A stretch of 35,165 bases of DNA. It comes from an uncultured Flavobacteriales bacterium (lineage in GTDB: Bacteria; Bacteroidota; Bacteroidia; Palsa-965). This document shows positions 26,042-33,378 of this stretch, in pieces. How positions within the stretch are numbered: the first letter of the stretch is position 1; the number at the start of each line of letters is the position of its first letter. The translations under genes and the position numbers were made by a program. The stretch is from the NCBI GenBank assembly GCA_903873905.1, contig CAIQQJ010000054.1, forward strand, positions 1-35,165. Direction: 5' to 3'. The notes under the pieces were generated by a model. That model saw only the letters and a program-made list of their open reading frames with translations, ran no database searches and was not told the origin of the DNA.

Positions 26042-26440
26042 ATGAAGCAAGACAACTCGAAAAATCAATCCTTCTCATTCAGAAAGCGTATTGCATCATT
26101 CCGTCACGCTTTCAATGGAATTCGATTGGCGATTTCCAATGAACATAACATGCGCATCCATTTGTTTGCAGCGCTCCTTGCAATAGGTGCCGGATTCTAT
26201 TTCCAACTCACTTTCGGCGAATGGATTGTTTTGGTCTTTGCTATTGGATTTGTATTTGCTGCAGAACTTTTTAATTCCGCAATCGAATCAATCGCCGATT
26301 TTATTTCACCAGGACATCATATTGCTATTGGCAAAATAAAAGATCTTGCCGCTGGAGCTGTTCTTGTTTCTGCAATTGCAGCCATCATTGCAGGTATTCT
26401 TATTTTCTGGCCGCACATCAAATTACTTATGAAAATATAG
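26042..26440 (+). CDS. dgkA: Diacylglycerol kinase family protein (DgkA-type, possibly undecaprenol kinase)
   Basis: A 132-residue integral membrane protein with three hydrophobic helices. FAAELFNSAIESIADF near residue 78 is the family's active-site ELxNTAIE motif, with Phe in place of the usual Leu/Val, and KIKDLAAGAVLVSAIAA is the conserved KDxAAAAVL segment. NEHNMRIHLFAAL precedes the first helix. Enterobacterial members phosphorylate diacylglycerol, and Gram-positive ones undecaprenol; which applies here cannot be told. It follows the dnaN terminator, so it probably has a separate promoter, though none was seen. Confidence 0.9.
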   Translation: MKQDNSKNQSFSFRKRIASFRHAFNGIRLAISNEHNMRIHLFAALLAIGAGFYFQLTFGEWIVLVFAIGFVFAAELFNSAIESIADFISPGHHIAIGKIKDLAAGAVLVSAIAAIIAGILIFWPHIKLLMKI

Positions 26441-26475
26441 AAGTTGGTCTTTGAAAACGATAGAATGATACGATT

Positions 26476-26832
26476 TCAGAAATTTCCAATACTCAACATC
26501 ACCAGCGTACACGCCTCTACTACTTCAATTCCTTTTGCTTTTGCCAATACTTCCAATTCCGGGTTTTCAGCGCCTGGATTGAAAATAATTCTGCTTGGCT
26601 TTAAAGACAACACGTAATCGTAATAATCCTTTTGATTTTTCGGTCCAACGTACATGGTGATCGTATTTACATGCTCAACAACAGGTTTTCCTGCCAAAAT
26701 TTTCACGCCCTCAATATTTCCTTCTTTCAATCCAACGGGAACAACTTCATGTCCATGATTTAATAAGGAACGAACAGCTTTGTTGCTATATCGTTCTGGA
26801 TTTTCTGATGCTCCGAGTACTAGGGTTTTCAT
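26476..26832 (-). CDS. CoA-binding domain protein
   Basis: A 118-residue single-domain Rossmann protein. VLGASENPERYSNKAVRSLLNHGHEVVPVG at the N-terminus is the CoA-binding domain pattern also found in succinyl-CoA synthetase alpha subunits, and IIFNPGAENPELEVLAKAKGIEVVEACTLVML ends it. Stand-alone copies are common and of unknown role. The start overlaps the stop of the MFS transporter gene by 4 nt, so translation is probably coupled. Confidence 0.85.
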   Translation of the reverse strand: MKTLVLGASENPERYSNKAVRSLLNHGHEVVPVGLKEGNIEGVKILAGKPVVEHVNTITMYVGPKNQKDYYDYVLSLKPSRIIFNPGAENPELEVLAKAKGIEVVEACTLVMLSIGNF

Positions 26833-28055
26833 TCTGCAGGTTCTAAATAATCTAAATCTTTACCATACGTCTCATCCAATTTCGATGCAGAAAAGAATGC
26901 GAGTACCAATACAATTCCTCCCACAACAGCTGCGCCAGTCCATGATCCGTTTGTTGCAGATCCTATGGAAACATAACCAATACTCATGAGGACAGTCAAG
27001 CCCCGAACAATATTGGGAACTGTGGTTGCAACCGTTGCACGCATGTTGGTTCCGAATTGTTCAGAAGCAATTGTAACAAATACTGCCCAATATCCTTGTG
27101 CAACACCGAGAACAAAAAGCACAACATAAAAAACGGTATTACTAACTCCATAACACGAAAAGAAAATTGCAACCGTAATGCATAATGCAACAAGTGAAAT
27201 GTACAGTGCTTTTTTTCGTGATCGTAACCATTGACTAATAAAGCCGGTGAGGAAAGAACCTACAGAAGCACCCATGTAGTGCCACATCACAGATTGCCCT
27301 CCTTCCACTACTCCTTTCACATGAAAAACATTTGAACCGAATTTATCGGCATCCTTGATTAATATTCCAATCACGAACCAAACAGGAACTCCTATGAGAA
27401 TACAATACAGATATTTCAGTGCGCGTTTTTTATTGGTAAACAGACTGATGAAACTTCCTCGTTTTGCATTGTGTTTTTTTGCCTTATCGAACATGGAAGA
27501 TTCATTAACGGAAATTCGCATCACGAGTAAGGCTAAACCGAGTCCGCCGCCAACAAAGTAGGCTTCTCTCCAACCGAAAAAATGAGTGATCAAGAATCCA
27601 AGTGCGGCTCCTGCAATTCCCACTCCAGAAACAATTGCTGTTCCATATCCGCGTGATTCTTTCGACATTACTTCCGAAACCAAAGTGATTCCGATTCCGA
27701 GTTCTCCCGCAAGACCAATGCCTGAAACAAAACGTAAGATTTCATACTGCTCCAAATTTTGCACAAATCCATTTGCAATGTTGGCAAGTGAATAAAGTAA
27801 AATTGTAAAAAATAAAGTCGATAATCTTCCGCGTTTGTCACCCAAAACTCCCCAAATTATTCCACCAATCAACATTCCAATCATTTGAATGTTTAACAGC
27901 GTTGCTCCTTTGTCTTCAGGAATATGAAGGTCGAGCAAACTTTGTTTTTTTACAATCAGAAAAAGAATGAGATCGTAGATGTCAACAAAATAGCCAAGCG
28001 CTGCAACTAAGATTAGCAGACTAACTTTTCGGGAATAGGTTCTTTCTTGGATCAT
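26829..28055 (-). CDS. MFS transporter
   Basis: 408 residues from the ATG at 28055, with about 12 hydrophobic helices. WGVLGDKRGRLSTLF after helix 2 is the MFS motif A (GxxxDRxGR), and RFVSGIGLAGELGIGITLVSEVM is the helix 4-5 motif of sugar- and metabolite-type symporters. The frame is open upstream to 28253, but that part is translated from an 8-nt tandem repeat (PITQLPN-like) and is not believable as protein, so the ATG before YSRKVSLLIL is chosen. Substrate unknown. The downstream CoA-binding gene overlaps by 4 nt. Confidence 0.88.
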   Translation of the reverse strand: MIQERTYSRKVSLLILVAALGYFVDIYDLILFLIVKKQSLLDLHIPEDKGATLLNIQMIGMLIGGIIWGVLGDKRGRLSTLFFTILLYSLANIANGFVQNLEQYEILRFVSGIGLAGELGIGITLVSEVMSKESRGYGTAIVSGVGIAGAALGFLITHFFGWREAYFVGGGLGLALLVMRISVNESSMFDKAKKHNAKRGSFISLFTNKKRALKYLYCILIGVPVWFVIGILIKDADKFGSNVFHVKGVVEGGQSVMWHYMGASVGSFLTGFISQWLRSRKKALYISLVALCITVAIFFSCYGVSNTVFYVVLFVLGVAQGYWAVFVTIASEQFGTNMRATVATTVPNIVRGLTVLMSIGYVSIGSATNGSWTGAAVVGGIVLVLAFFSASKLDETYGKDLDYLEPAE

Positions 28056-28096
28056 AGATAAGGATAAAGATAGTGATTGGTGATGAAGGGATGAAG

Positions 28097-28181
28097 TGAT
28101 TGGGTGATTGGGTGATTGGGTAATTGGGTGATTGGGTGATTGGGTGATTGGTAATTGGTAATTGGGTAATTGGGTAATTGG
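28097..28181. repeat. Tandem array of 11 units of 7-8 nt (TGATTGGG/TAATTGGG)
   Basis: Units are seven or eight bases, all fitting T(G/A)ATTGG(G). The array sits 42 nt upstream of the MFS ATG. It is the longest and most regular of the window's short arrays and is likely to vary in copy number. Confidence 0.9.
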
Positions 28182-28316
28182 TATAAAAAATCCATTCGAA
28201 AAATTCGCGTAATCCGCGGCGAAATATTTGTGATTGGTGAATTTAAATTTCAATAATCGATCTTCAATGATTTTTTGTCAAACAGAGTAGCCGACGTAGG
28301 AGGCGTATCGAAGACT

Positions 28317-28390
28317 CGCGTGAGGGATTGCAACAGAAAGCCCGACCCTCCCAACCCCAACAATTCTGTTGGGGGGATTGGGGGCACGCC
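28317..28390 (+). repeat. GC-rich dispersed element, copy 1 (core inverted)
   Basis: The element opens with cgcgtgagggat, has gaaagcccg at 28336-28344, and closes with cacgcc. Its 40-bp core at 28345-28384 is the exact reverse complement of 33160-33199 in copy 2, while the flanks have the same orientation. The minus strand carries four G-runs (GGGGTTGGGAGGGTCGGG). Confidence 0.85.
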
Positions 28391-28419
28391 CAAAAATTAC
28401 TTTATGGTATCTTTACAAG

Positions 28420-29412
28420 ATGCGAAAGGTGTTCACATTCATTGCATTTTTATTTTCATCTGTTTGTTTCGCACAAAATGATTCGCTGAATAAATTCTCA
28501 ATTGTTCATTTAAATTCAGTACCTACAATTTTAAAAAAATCTGATTCTGTAAATCCAAAACAAACTTTTTTTCAACCGGCATTTTCGTTCAATAAGAAAA
28601 GAACAATTGGAGTCATCACTGGAGAAACTGTCATTGCTTCAGGTTCACTTATTGCGTTGAGTCAATTATGGTACAAAGATTATCCGCAATCTTCTTTTCA
28701 TTTTTTCAATGACAATTCCGAATGGTTGCAAATGGATAAATGCGGTCATACAATAACTGCTTATGTAGTTGGAAAAACAGGAATGCGTTTATTGGAATGG
28801 AGTGGCGTAAAACGCAACAAGGCAATTTGGTTTGGGGGATTAACAGGATTTGCCTACCAAGGTGTCATTGAAATTTTTGATGGATTTTCTTCGCAATGGG
28901 GATTTTCCATTGGAGACATTTCTGCGAATGCAGCAGGTTGTGGAATTTTAATTGGTCAGGAATATTTATGGAAAGAACAAAGAATAAGTCTGAAATACAG
29001 TTTTCATAAGAGCACATATCCACAATATCGTCCGAATCTTCTTGGGAAAAATTGGAATGAACAAATTTTGAAAGATTATAATGGCCAAACCTATTGGTTG
29101 TCGGTGAACATTGCGTCCTTCCTTTCGGACCAAACTAAATTTCCAAAATTCTTGAATCTAGCTTTTGGTTATGGCGCTGATGGAATGACTGGAGGAAAAT
29201 CAAATCCGATTCTGTACAATTCAGTCGGCAACATGATTTCATTTGAGAGAACCCGACAATATTATTTGTCAATGGATATTGACCTAACAAAAATAAAAAC
29301 ACATTCTCCATTTCTGAAAACAGTTTTTGAAACCATTGGTTTTTTGAAAATCCCAGCACCTGGAATTGAGTTGAAACAGAATCATTTGACTGGCCATTGG
29401 TTAATGTATTGA
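28420..29412 (+). CDS. DUF2279-family protein, exported
   Basis: 330 residues from the ATG at 28420, giving a signal peptide (MRKVFTFIAFLFSSVCFAQ). The core WLQMDKCGHTITAYVVGKTG near residue 104 and GFAYQGVIEIFDGFSSQWGFSIGDISANAAG near 148 match DUF2279 as I know it, a family of predicted periplasmic or membrane-associated proteins in Bacteroidota and Proteobacteria. His and Asp/Glu residues are conserved-looking, but no reaction is known. It stands alone, divergent from the MFS gene, and the GC-rich element ends 29 nt before its ATG. Confidence 0.78.
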   Translation: MRKVFTFIAFLFSSVCFAQNDSLNKFSIVHLNSVPTILKKSDSVNPKQTFFQPAFSFNKKRTIGVITGETVIASGSLIALSQLWYKDYPQSSFHFFNDNSEWLQMDKCGHTITAYVVGKTGMRLLEWSGVKRNKAIWFGGLTGFAYQGVIEIFDGFSSQWGFSIGDISANAAGCGILIGQEYLWKEQRISLKYSFHKSTYPQYRPNLLGKNWNEQILKDYNGQTYWLSVNIASFLSDQTKFPKFLNLAFGYGADGMTGGKSNPILYNSVGNMISFERTRQYYLSMDIDLTKIKTHSPFLKTVFETIGFLKIPAPGIELKQNHLTGHWLMY

Positions 29413-29524
29413 AATGTATTCTCTCTTTTTACTACAATTCATTGCATCATTTTATCGATTACTTTTGAGACAATGAACAATCATTAATATCATCTCTTAA
29501 GAAACTTTTCTTTAATCAAGACCA

Positions 29525-29752
29525 TTGTCCACATTCATAACCATAGCCACATTCAACTACGCGCATGAAACCGTTATTCCAAAAGCAAAACTGGAATCGG
29601 AAGGGATATTGTGTTTTGTGAAGGATGAGTTTACAATGTACCTGCAACCGTTTTTCGCCTCAACGAGTGGTGGAATAAAACTTCAAGTCAACCATGAAGA
29701 TGCCGAAGAAGCTATTCAGATTCTGAAAGATGCGGGATATTTAATTGAATAA
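29525..29752 (+). CDS. DUF2007-family small protein
   Basis: 75 residues starting at a TTG; no ATG is available, and the first residues STFITIATFNYAHETVIPKAKLESEGI fit the family start. The pattern of an LxSEGI turn, a central GG(I/V)KLQV strand and ILKDAGY at the end is that of DUF2007, a ferredoxin-like fold described as a putative signal-transducing protein. It stands alone between DUF2279 and the convergent GT2 gene. Confidence 0.8.
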   Translation: MSTFITIATFNYAHETVIPKAKLESEGILCFVKDEFTMYLQPFFASTSGGIKLQVNHEDAEEAIQILKDAGYLIE

Positions 29753-29780
29753 AAATTCAAAATTCAGAACTCAAAATTAA
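29753..29780. repeat. Short 8-nt-period array (aaaattca/aaattcag/aactcaaa)
   Basis: The 28 bp between the convergent DUF2007 and GT2 stop codons consist almost entirely of these units. No other terminator was seen. Confidence 0.5.
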
Positions 29781-30746
29781 TTAGGCAATTCCCTCACCCA
29801 CTTTTTTCTCAATCAAATACGTATTTCTATCAGGGGAATTTCTTGCCAATAATTCCGCAATGAAACCTGCAAGAAAAAGTTGTGTGCCAATAACCATTGC
29901 CACCAAGGAAATATAAAACCAAGCACTTTCCGTAACACGCGGTGCGATTGCATGATTGTGATAAACAATCCACAATTTATTTATTCCAAGATATGCCGCT
30001 GCGAAAAACCCAAGGATGAACATAAAGGTTCCGTTCAATCCGAAAAAGTGCATGGGTCGCTTTCCAAATTTTGTAACGAAGGAAATGGAAAGCAAATCGA
30101 GGAACCCATTAACAAAACGTTCGATGCCGAATTTCGTTGTGCCGTATTTTCTCGCCTGATGCGCAACACTTTTCTCTCCGATATTGGTAAAGCCCGCTCG
30201 TTTTGCAATCACAGGAATGTAACGGTGCATTTCCCCATACACTTCAATGCTTTTCACTACATCATTTCGGTAAGCTTTTAATCCACAATTAAAATCGTGC
30301 AATTTTATTCCCGACATTTTTCTTGTCGCGGCATTGAACAATTTTGTAGGAATAGTTTTTGTGATTGGATCGTATCTTTTTTCTTTCCACCCGGAAACGA
30401 GATCAAATCCATCTGTGGTAATCATCTTGTACAAATCCGGAATTTCATCCGGAGAATCCTGCAAATCCGCATCCATGGTTATGATTACATTTCCACGTGT
30501 GGCTTCAAATCCAGTTTGTAAAGCAGCAGATTTTCCGTAATTGCGTCGAAATTTAATTCCTTGCACATTCGGATTTTTCGCTGAAAGATTTTCAATTACT
30601 TTCCAAGATTTATCCTTGCTTCCATCGTCGACAAAAACAATTTCATAGGAAAAATTATTCGCTTTCATCACACGATCAATCCAATCGTGCAATTCAGGAA
30701 GTGATTCTTCCTCGTTAAAAAGTGGAATGACTACAGAAATATCCAT
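29781..30746 (-). CDS. Family 2 glycosyltransferase, DPM1/GtrB-like, with two C-terminal TM helices
   Basis: 321 residues. DISVVIPLFNEEESLPEL at the start, EIVFVDDGSKDKSW, ITMDADLQDSPDEIP (DxD) and KLHDFNCGLKAYR are the GT2 signatures shared with dolichyl/polyprenyl-phosphate sugar transferases. Two helices near residues 236-255 and 275-298 anchor it in the membrane. It should transfer a sugar from a nucleotide donor to polyprenyl phosphate at the cytoplasmic face. Its ATG shares a base with the TAA of the DUF4199 gene (TAATG), so the two are translationally coupled. Confidence 0.92.
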   Translation of the reverse strand: MDISVVIPLFNEEESLPELHDWIDRVMKANNFSYEIVFVDDGSKDKSWKVIENLSAKNPNVQGIKFRRNYGKSAALQTGFEATRGNVIITMDADLQDSPDEIPDLYKMITTDGFDLVSGWKEKRYDPITKTIPTKLFNAATRKMSGIKLHDFNCGLKAYRNDVVKSIEVYGEMHRYIPVIAKRAGFTNIGEKSVAHQARKYGTTKFGIERFVNGFLDLLSISFVTKFGKRPMHFFGLNGTFMFILGFFAAAYLGINKLWIVYHNHAIAPRVTESAWFYISLVAMVIGTQLFLAGFIAELLARNSPDRNTYLIEKKVGEGIA

Positions 30747-31276
30747 TAAATGGCAGATGAATTTTGTTGATCGTCAGAAGGCAATGCTGAATCCTTTTTC
30801 ATGATTGCAGCTACAATCAGGTTGATGATGGTGTAAAAAAACATTCCACCAACGAGTCCCATTATTGCGGCAACGCCAGGCTGTGTAAATTTCCTTGCGT
30901 ATTTCATTCCCATCTCAATTTGTTCAGGTGGCATTCCTTTCGCTTCCATAAGTGCTTCCTGTTTCAACATTTGGCTTTCCATAAAACCTGGGGCTATGTA
31001 GGAAAAAAACACATAGGTCCAAATAACCATTACCAAACTGTAATACAGTGCAAAAAAAGTGGAATATCCCATTGTTTTACCATAGGAAAGCAATCCGGCA
31101 TTTTGTTTATCGCGCCAGTCCTTTATCGCGTAAACCAGAATTCCGGTAAACAAAACATAGGAAATATAGCTCCATGCAGTATTTGTTATTCCAGCCAAGT
31201 AAATCGCCAACGAATAACCAATTACTGCAATTGCAGCAGCCATTGAATACATTAAAGCATGTTGATGTTTGTTCAT
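30746..31276 (-). CDS. DUF4199-family membrane protein
   Basis: 176 residues from the ATG at 31276 (a TTG at 31297 adds seven residues). Four hydrophobic helices with the GLLSYGKTMGYSTFFALYYSLVMVIWTYVFF segment and a C-terminal IMGLVGGMFFYTIINLIVAAIMKK are typical of DUF4199, a Bacteroidota family usually encoded directly before a GT2 glycosyltransferase, as here. It may help or regulate that enzyme (context only). Confidence 0.85.
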   Translation of the reverse strand: MNKHQHALMYSMAAAIAVIGYSLAIYLAGITNTAWSYISYVLFTGILVYAIKDWRDKQNAGLLSYGKTMGYSTFFALYYSLVMVIWTYVFFSYIAPGFMESQMLKQEALMEAKGMPPEQIEMGMKYARKFTQPGVAAIMGLVGGMFFYTIINLIVAAIMKKDSALPSDDQQNSSAI

Positions 31277-31320
31277 GTGTAGTGAATTAGAGAGCAAATA
31301 TAAGAGAATGATACAATGAA

Positions 31321-31344
31321 GTTGAAAAGTTGAAAAGTTGAAAA
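31321..31344. repeat. Three perfect gttgaaaa repeats (left arm)
   Basis: The complement of this array lies at 31412-31469, about 67 nt away, so the two can pair into a long hairpin just upstream of the SRP RNA. Confidence 0.85.
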
Positions 31345-31411
31345 GCTCCTTTGTTGAGAGAAAAATACGTGCAAACTATCCATTTTAATAAACATTCACA
31401 TTTCCAAGACT

Positions 31412-31469
31412 AACTTTTCAACTTTTCAACTTTTCAACTTTTCAACTTTTCAACTCTTCAACTCTTTTC
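31412..31469. repeat. Seven-unit aacttttc array (right arm)
   Basis: Five perfect aacttttc units are followed by aactcttc and aactcttt. The array ends 3 nt before the SRP RNA -7 box and covers the place of its -33 region. Confidence 0.88.
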
Positions 31470-31471
31470 CC

Positions 31472-31479
31472 TACATTTG
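31472..31479 (+). promoter_or_regulatory. -7 box (TACATTTG) of the SRP RNA gene
   Basis: Exact TAnnTTTG match ending 4 nt before the first paired base of the SRP RNA. The expected -33 region is occupied by the tandem array. Confidence 0.6.
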
Positions 31480-31483
31480 TCCC

Positions 31484-31578
31484 GGGTAAGTCTTATACAA
31501 CCAGCTCCTGTTGACTCCCCCAGGACCGGAAGGTAGCAAGGGTAAATGGTTGAGCGGTGTGATGTAAGTAGCTTACCC
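31484..31578 (+). ncRNA. ffs: Bacterial signal recognition particle RNA (small type)
   Basis: The diagnostic apical loop reads CAGGACCGGAAGGTAGCAAG (31521-31540), with the GGAA tetraloop and the Ffh-binding symmetric loop. GGGTAAG at 31484 pairs with CTTACCC at 31572-31578 to close the hairpin. Inner stem strands CCAGCTCCTG and AGCGG/GGTTGAG fit the rest. The length of about 95 nt is normal for the small bacterial type. It scaffolds Ffh for cotranslational targeting to FtsY. Six T residues after the 3' end act as terminator. Confidence 0.93.
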
Positions 31579-31586
31579 ATTTTTTG
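31579..31586 (+). terminator. T-run ending the SRP RNA
   Basis: The closing stem of the SRP RNA is followed by ATTTTTTG, a minimal intrinsic terminator. Confidence 0.55.
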
Positions 31587-31679
31587 TGCCTTATAGTGAA
31601 CAAAAGACCTCTAAAGAAATGAATTTTGACAGGTTATGAAATTCCCCTTATAAAAGCATCTTTTAATAAACCTCCCGTG

Positions 31680-32390
31680 ATGCGCCTTTCAATTTTCACA
31701 CTAATTTTCTTTCAGCTTTTTTCAAATCCTGTTGTTGGCCAAAACAGTTCGAGCAAGGATACTGTCACACTACACAGACTAATTAATATTGCCGATTCAA
31801 TTGTGTCGGCACATACAGGAGAAAATAATTTTCATTTATATTATGAATTTGCCCCTGAATATTCGCTCATCTATTGCGATACGCTTGGCAATAATACTGT
31901 GAGTACTTGGAACCAAAACTCCATTGATCGAGGTACTTCATTTGACTTGTGTTATAAAATAAAGGGCAACCGCTTCTCCTTTCAAGGGATTCATGTTTAT
32001 TTAAACAGGGATGGATCGGAACAGCAGAAATTTTCAAGCAATCCGATTATTCCAAAATTTGTCAATGGAAAATCACCAACATTCATTTCCAGAAATGAGG
32101 CTAATGCAATTGCAATGCAATACGGATTGAAAGACACCTTTGGGCTTTTCTGTGAATTGAAATTGATTCCACAAAAAGATTCTGTCTCATCTGTTTTTCG
32201 ATTGCACATTATTTTCAACACAGCATCAAGTCGTCCTCCAGAAAAAAATGGGGACTCGTATTATTTTCAAACCCTTTTAATTGTAAATCCGTGGACAAAA
32301 AAGGTGATTGCAGCAAGTAAAAAGGAAGTCAAATTACCAATGGAAATTCCACCGGTGGAAGTCATTGAAAAAAAGCCACCTGAACAATGA
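31680..32390 (+). CDS. Secreted protein of unknown function
   Basis: 236 residues from the ATG at 31680, chosen because it gives a signal peptide (MRLSIFTLIFFQLFSNPVVGQ); a TTG at 31626 would place 18 unsuitable residues before it. I do not recognise a family. The mature part has YYEFAPEYSLIYCD, IKGNRFSFQGIHVYLNRDG, a FVNGKSPTFISRNEANAIAMQYGL helix and VNPWTKKVIAAS, which together suggest a small beta-rich domain with a PepSY-like flavour (weak). It ends in a Pro/Lys-rich tail (IPPVEVIEKKPPEQ). No operon partner. Confidence 0.65.
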   Translation: MRLSIFTLIFFQLFSNPVVGQNSSSKDTVTLHRLINIADSIVSAHTGENNFHLYYEFAPEYSLIYCDTLGNNTVSTWNQNSIDRGTSFDLCYKIKGNRFSFQGIHVYLNRDGSEQQKFSSNPIIPKFVNGKSPTFISRNEANAIAMQYGLKDTFGLFCELKLIPQKDSVSSVFRLHIIFNTASSRPPEKNGDSYYFQTLLIVNPWTKKVIAASKKEVKLPMEIPPVEVIEKKPPEQ

Positions 32391-32391
32391 G

Positions 32392-32470
32392 AAATGGAAT
32401 ATCGAAGTGTTTCAAACTTAAATTACTTCGATATTCGGAGTTCGATATTCTACATTCGCTATTCAAAAAT
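32392..32470. repeat. Inverted imperfect array (ttcgatattc units) after the secreted protein gene
   Basis: Three 14-nt units beginning ttcgatattc or ttcgctattc lie at the right, and a complementary aatatcgaag segment lies at the left near 32399-32408. Confidence 0.5.
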
Positions 32471-32475
32471 GGTTT

Positions 32476-33024
32476 ATGAAAATTTCCACATTTAATATAG
32501 CATCTCCCCGGCTCTACCTTCGCACCTACGCACTTGCGGATGCGAAATCACTTTTTCAATTGGTGGATGAGAACAAAAAAATGCTTTCCGATTATTTTCC
32601 AATGACGGTTGAAGGCAACACTTCCGTCATGGCAAAACGCAAATACATCTTGGAAAGAAATGCAGATCGGAAATCGGGGAAACATTTATTTGCAGGAATA
32701 TTTACATTGGATAAAAAACTGATTGGACAAATTCTTGCCAAGGATATCAATTGGCGCGTTCCTAAATGTGAGTTGGGTTATTTTCTGGATAAGGATTTTA
32801 TTGGAAAAGGATTGGGTTCTGAAGCGGTGAATTTATTCAGTACCTATTGTATTGAAGAATTGGGCATAGCAAAAATCACATTGCGTATTGAGCCGAGTAA
32901 TATTGCATCAAAAAAATTGGCAAAGAATTGTGGGTATGAACTTATTGGAATTGCCAAGAATGATTTCCGATCTACAACTGGGAGATTGATGGATTGTGAG
33001 ATTTGGGAAAAGATAAAAAAATGA
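32476..33024 (+). CDS. GNAT-family N-acetyltransferase (RimJ/RimL-like)
   Basis: 182 residues. SPRLYLRTYALADAKSLFQLV near the start and CELGYFLDKDFIGKGLGSEAV near residue 100 (acetyl-CoA-binding loop), followed by ITLRIEPSNIASKKLAKNCGYELIG, give the classic Acetyltransf_3 pattern of RimJ/RimL relatives, which acetylate protein N-termini or other amines. Substrate unknown. The stop codon is itself the first bases of an 8-nt-period array. No neighbours in the same transcription unit. Confidence 0.88.
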   Translation: MKISTFNIASPRLYLRTYALADAKSLFQLVDENKKMLSDYFPMTVEGNTSVMAKRKYILERNADRKSGKHLFAGIFTLDKKLIGQILAKDINWRVPKCELGYFLDKDFIGKGLGSEAVNLFSTYCIEELGIAKITLRIEPSNIASKKLAKNCGYELIGIAKNDFRSTTGRLMDCEIWEKIKK

Positions 33025-33060
33025 TGTGCAGATTTCAGATATGCAGATGTGCAGATTGGT
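33023..33060. repeat. 8-nt-period array (gatgtgca/gatatgca), left arm
   Basis: Units gatgtgca, gatttca, gatatgca and gatgtgca start inside the GNAT stop codon. The complementary array is at 33257-33291. Confidence 0.7.
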
Positions 33061-33105
33061 TTCTGGTTTAGTGTTTCTTTTCCTGTTTACTGGTCAATGT
33101 TTTTT

Positions 33106-33244
33106 CGCGTGAGGGATAGTAGTGCCACATAGTGGTCCCTTCGGGAGAAAGCCCGGATCCCCCCAATCCCCCCAACAGAATTGTTGGGGTTGGGAGGGTT
33201 GGGAGAGGACTTGTAACGGATAGCCCGACCTGTAAGGGCACGCC
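33106..33244 (+). repeat. GC-rich dispersed element, copy 2
   Basis: It opens with cgcgtgagggat, has gaaagcccg at 33147-33155, a 40-bp core at 33160-33199, a second tagcccgacc module at 33221-33230, and closes with cacgcc. The core is the exact reverse complement of the copy 1 core, and the plus strand shows GGGGTTGGGAGGGTTGGG, a G-quadruplex-type motif. The arms gcgtg and cacgc are complementary, so the whole element can fold. Confidence 0.85.
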
Positions 33245-33256
33245 AAAATAATTTTC

Positions 33257-33291
33257 ATCGGCACATCAGCATATCAGCACATTTGCACATC
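33257..33291. repeat. 8-nt-period array (atcggcac/atcagcat), right arm
   Basis: Four units in opposite polarity to 33023-33060. The two arms bracket the GC-rich element. Confidence 0.7.
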
Positions 33292-33346
33292 ATTTCCTCT
33301 GAATAACTTGTTAAATACTTCTCGAAAATTGTCCGAGGGCAAAACG

Positions 33347-33354
33347 TATTTTTG
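33347..33354 (+). promoter_or_regulatory. -7 box (TATTTTTG) for fsa
   Basis: Exact TAnnTTTG match 24 nt before the ATG, with a TTG at 33329-33331 as a possible -33 part at slightly short spacing. Confidence 0.45.
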
Positions 33355-33378
33355 TTCTCCAATAAAAAGACAAATACT

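Larger units (their letters stand above)
28056..28419. other. 364-bp divergent intergenic region with array and GC-rich element
   Basis: Between the MFS gene and the DUF2279 gene lie the TGATTGGG array and, at 28317-28390, a GC-rich dispersed element. A near-match -7 box, TATCTTTA, at 28408-28415 ends 4 nt before the DUF2279 ATG. No ORF is believable here. Confidence 0.6.
33025..33378. other. 354-bp intergenic region with nested repeats
   Basis: From left to right: 8-nt array, GC-rich element, inverted 8-nt array, then the fsa promoter. No ORF is believable here. Confidence 0.6.

Noticed and set aside
28056-28253. N-terminal extension of the MFS protein
   Set aside because: The frame is open only because the TGATTGGG array has no stop in that phase; it encodes repetitive PITQLPN-like residues, and a good ATG lies just before the first helix.
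31321-31469. CRISPR array
   Set aside because: Units are 8 nt, directly adjacent and without spacers, and no cas gene is present. The same applies to 28097-28181.
33106-33244. Insertion sequence
   Set aside because: The element is too short and has no transposase ORF; it fits a non-autonomous palindromic repeat better.
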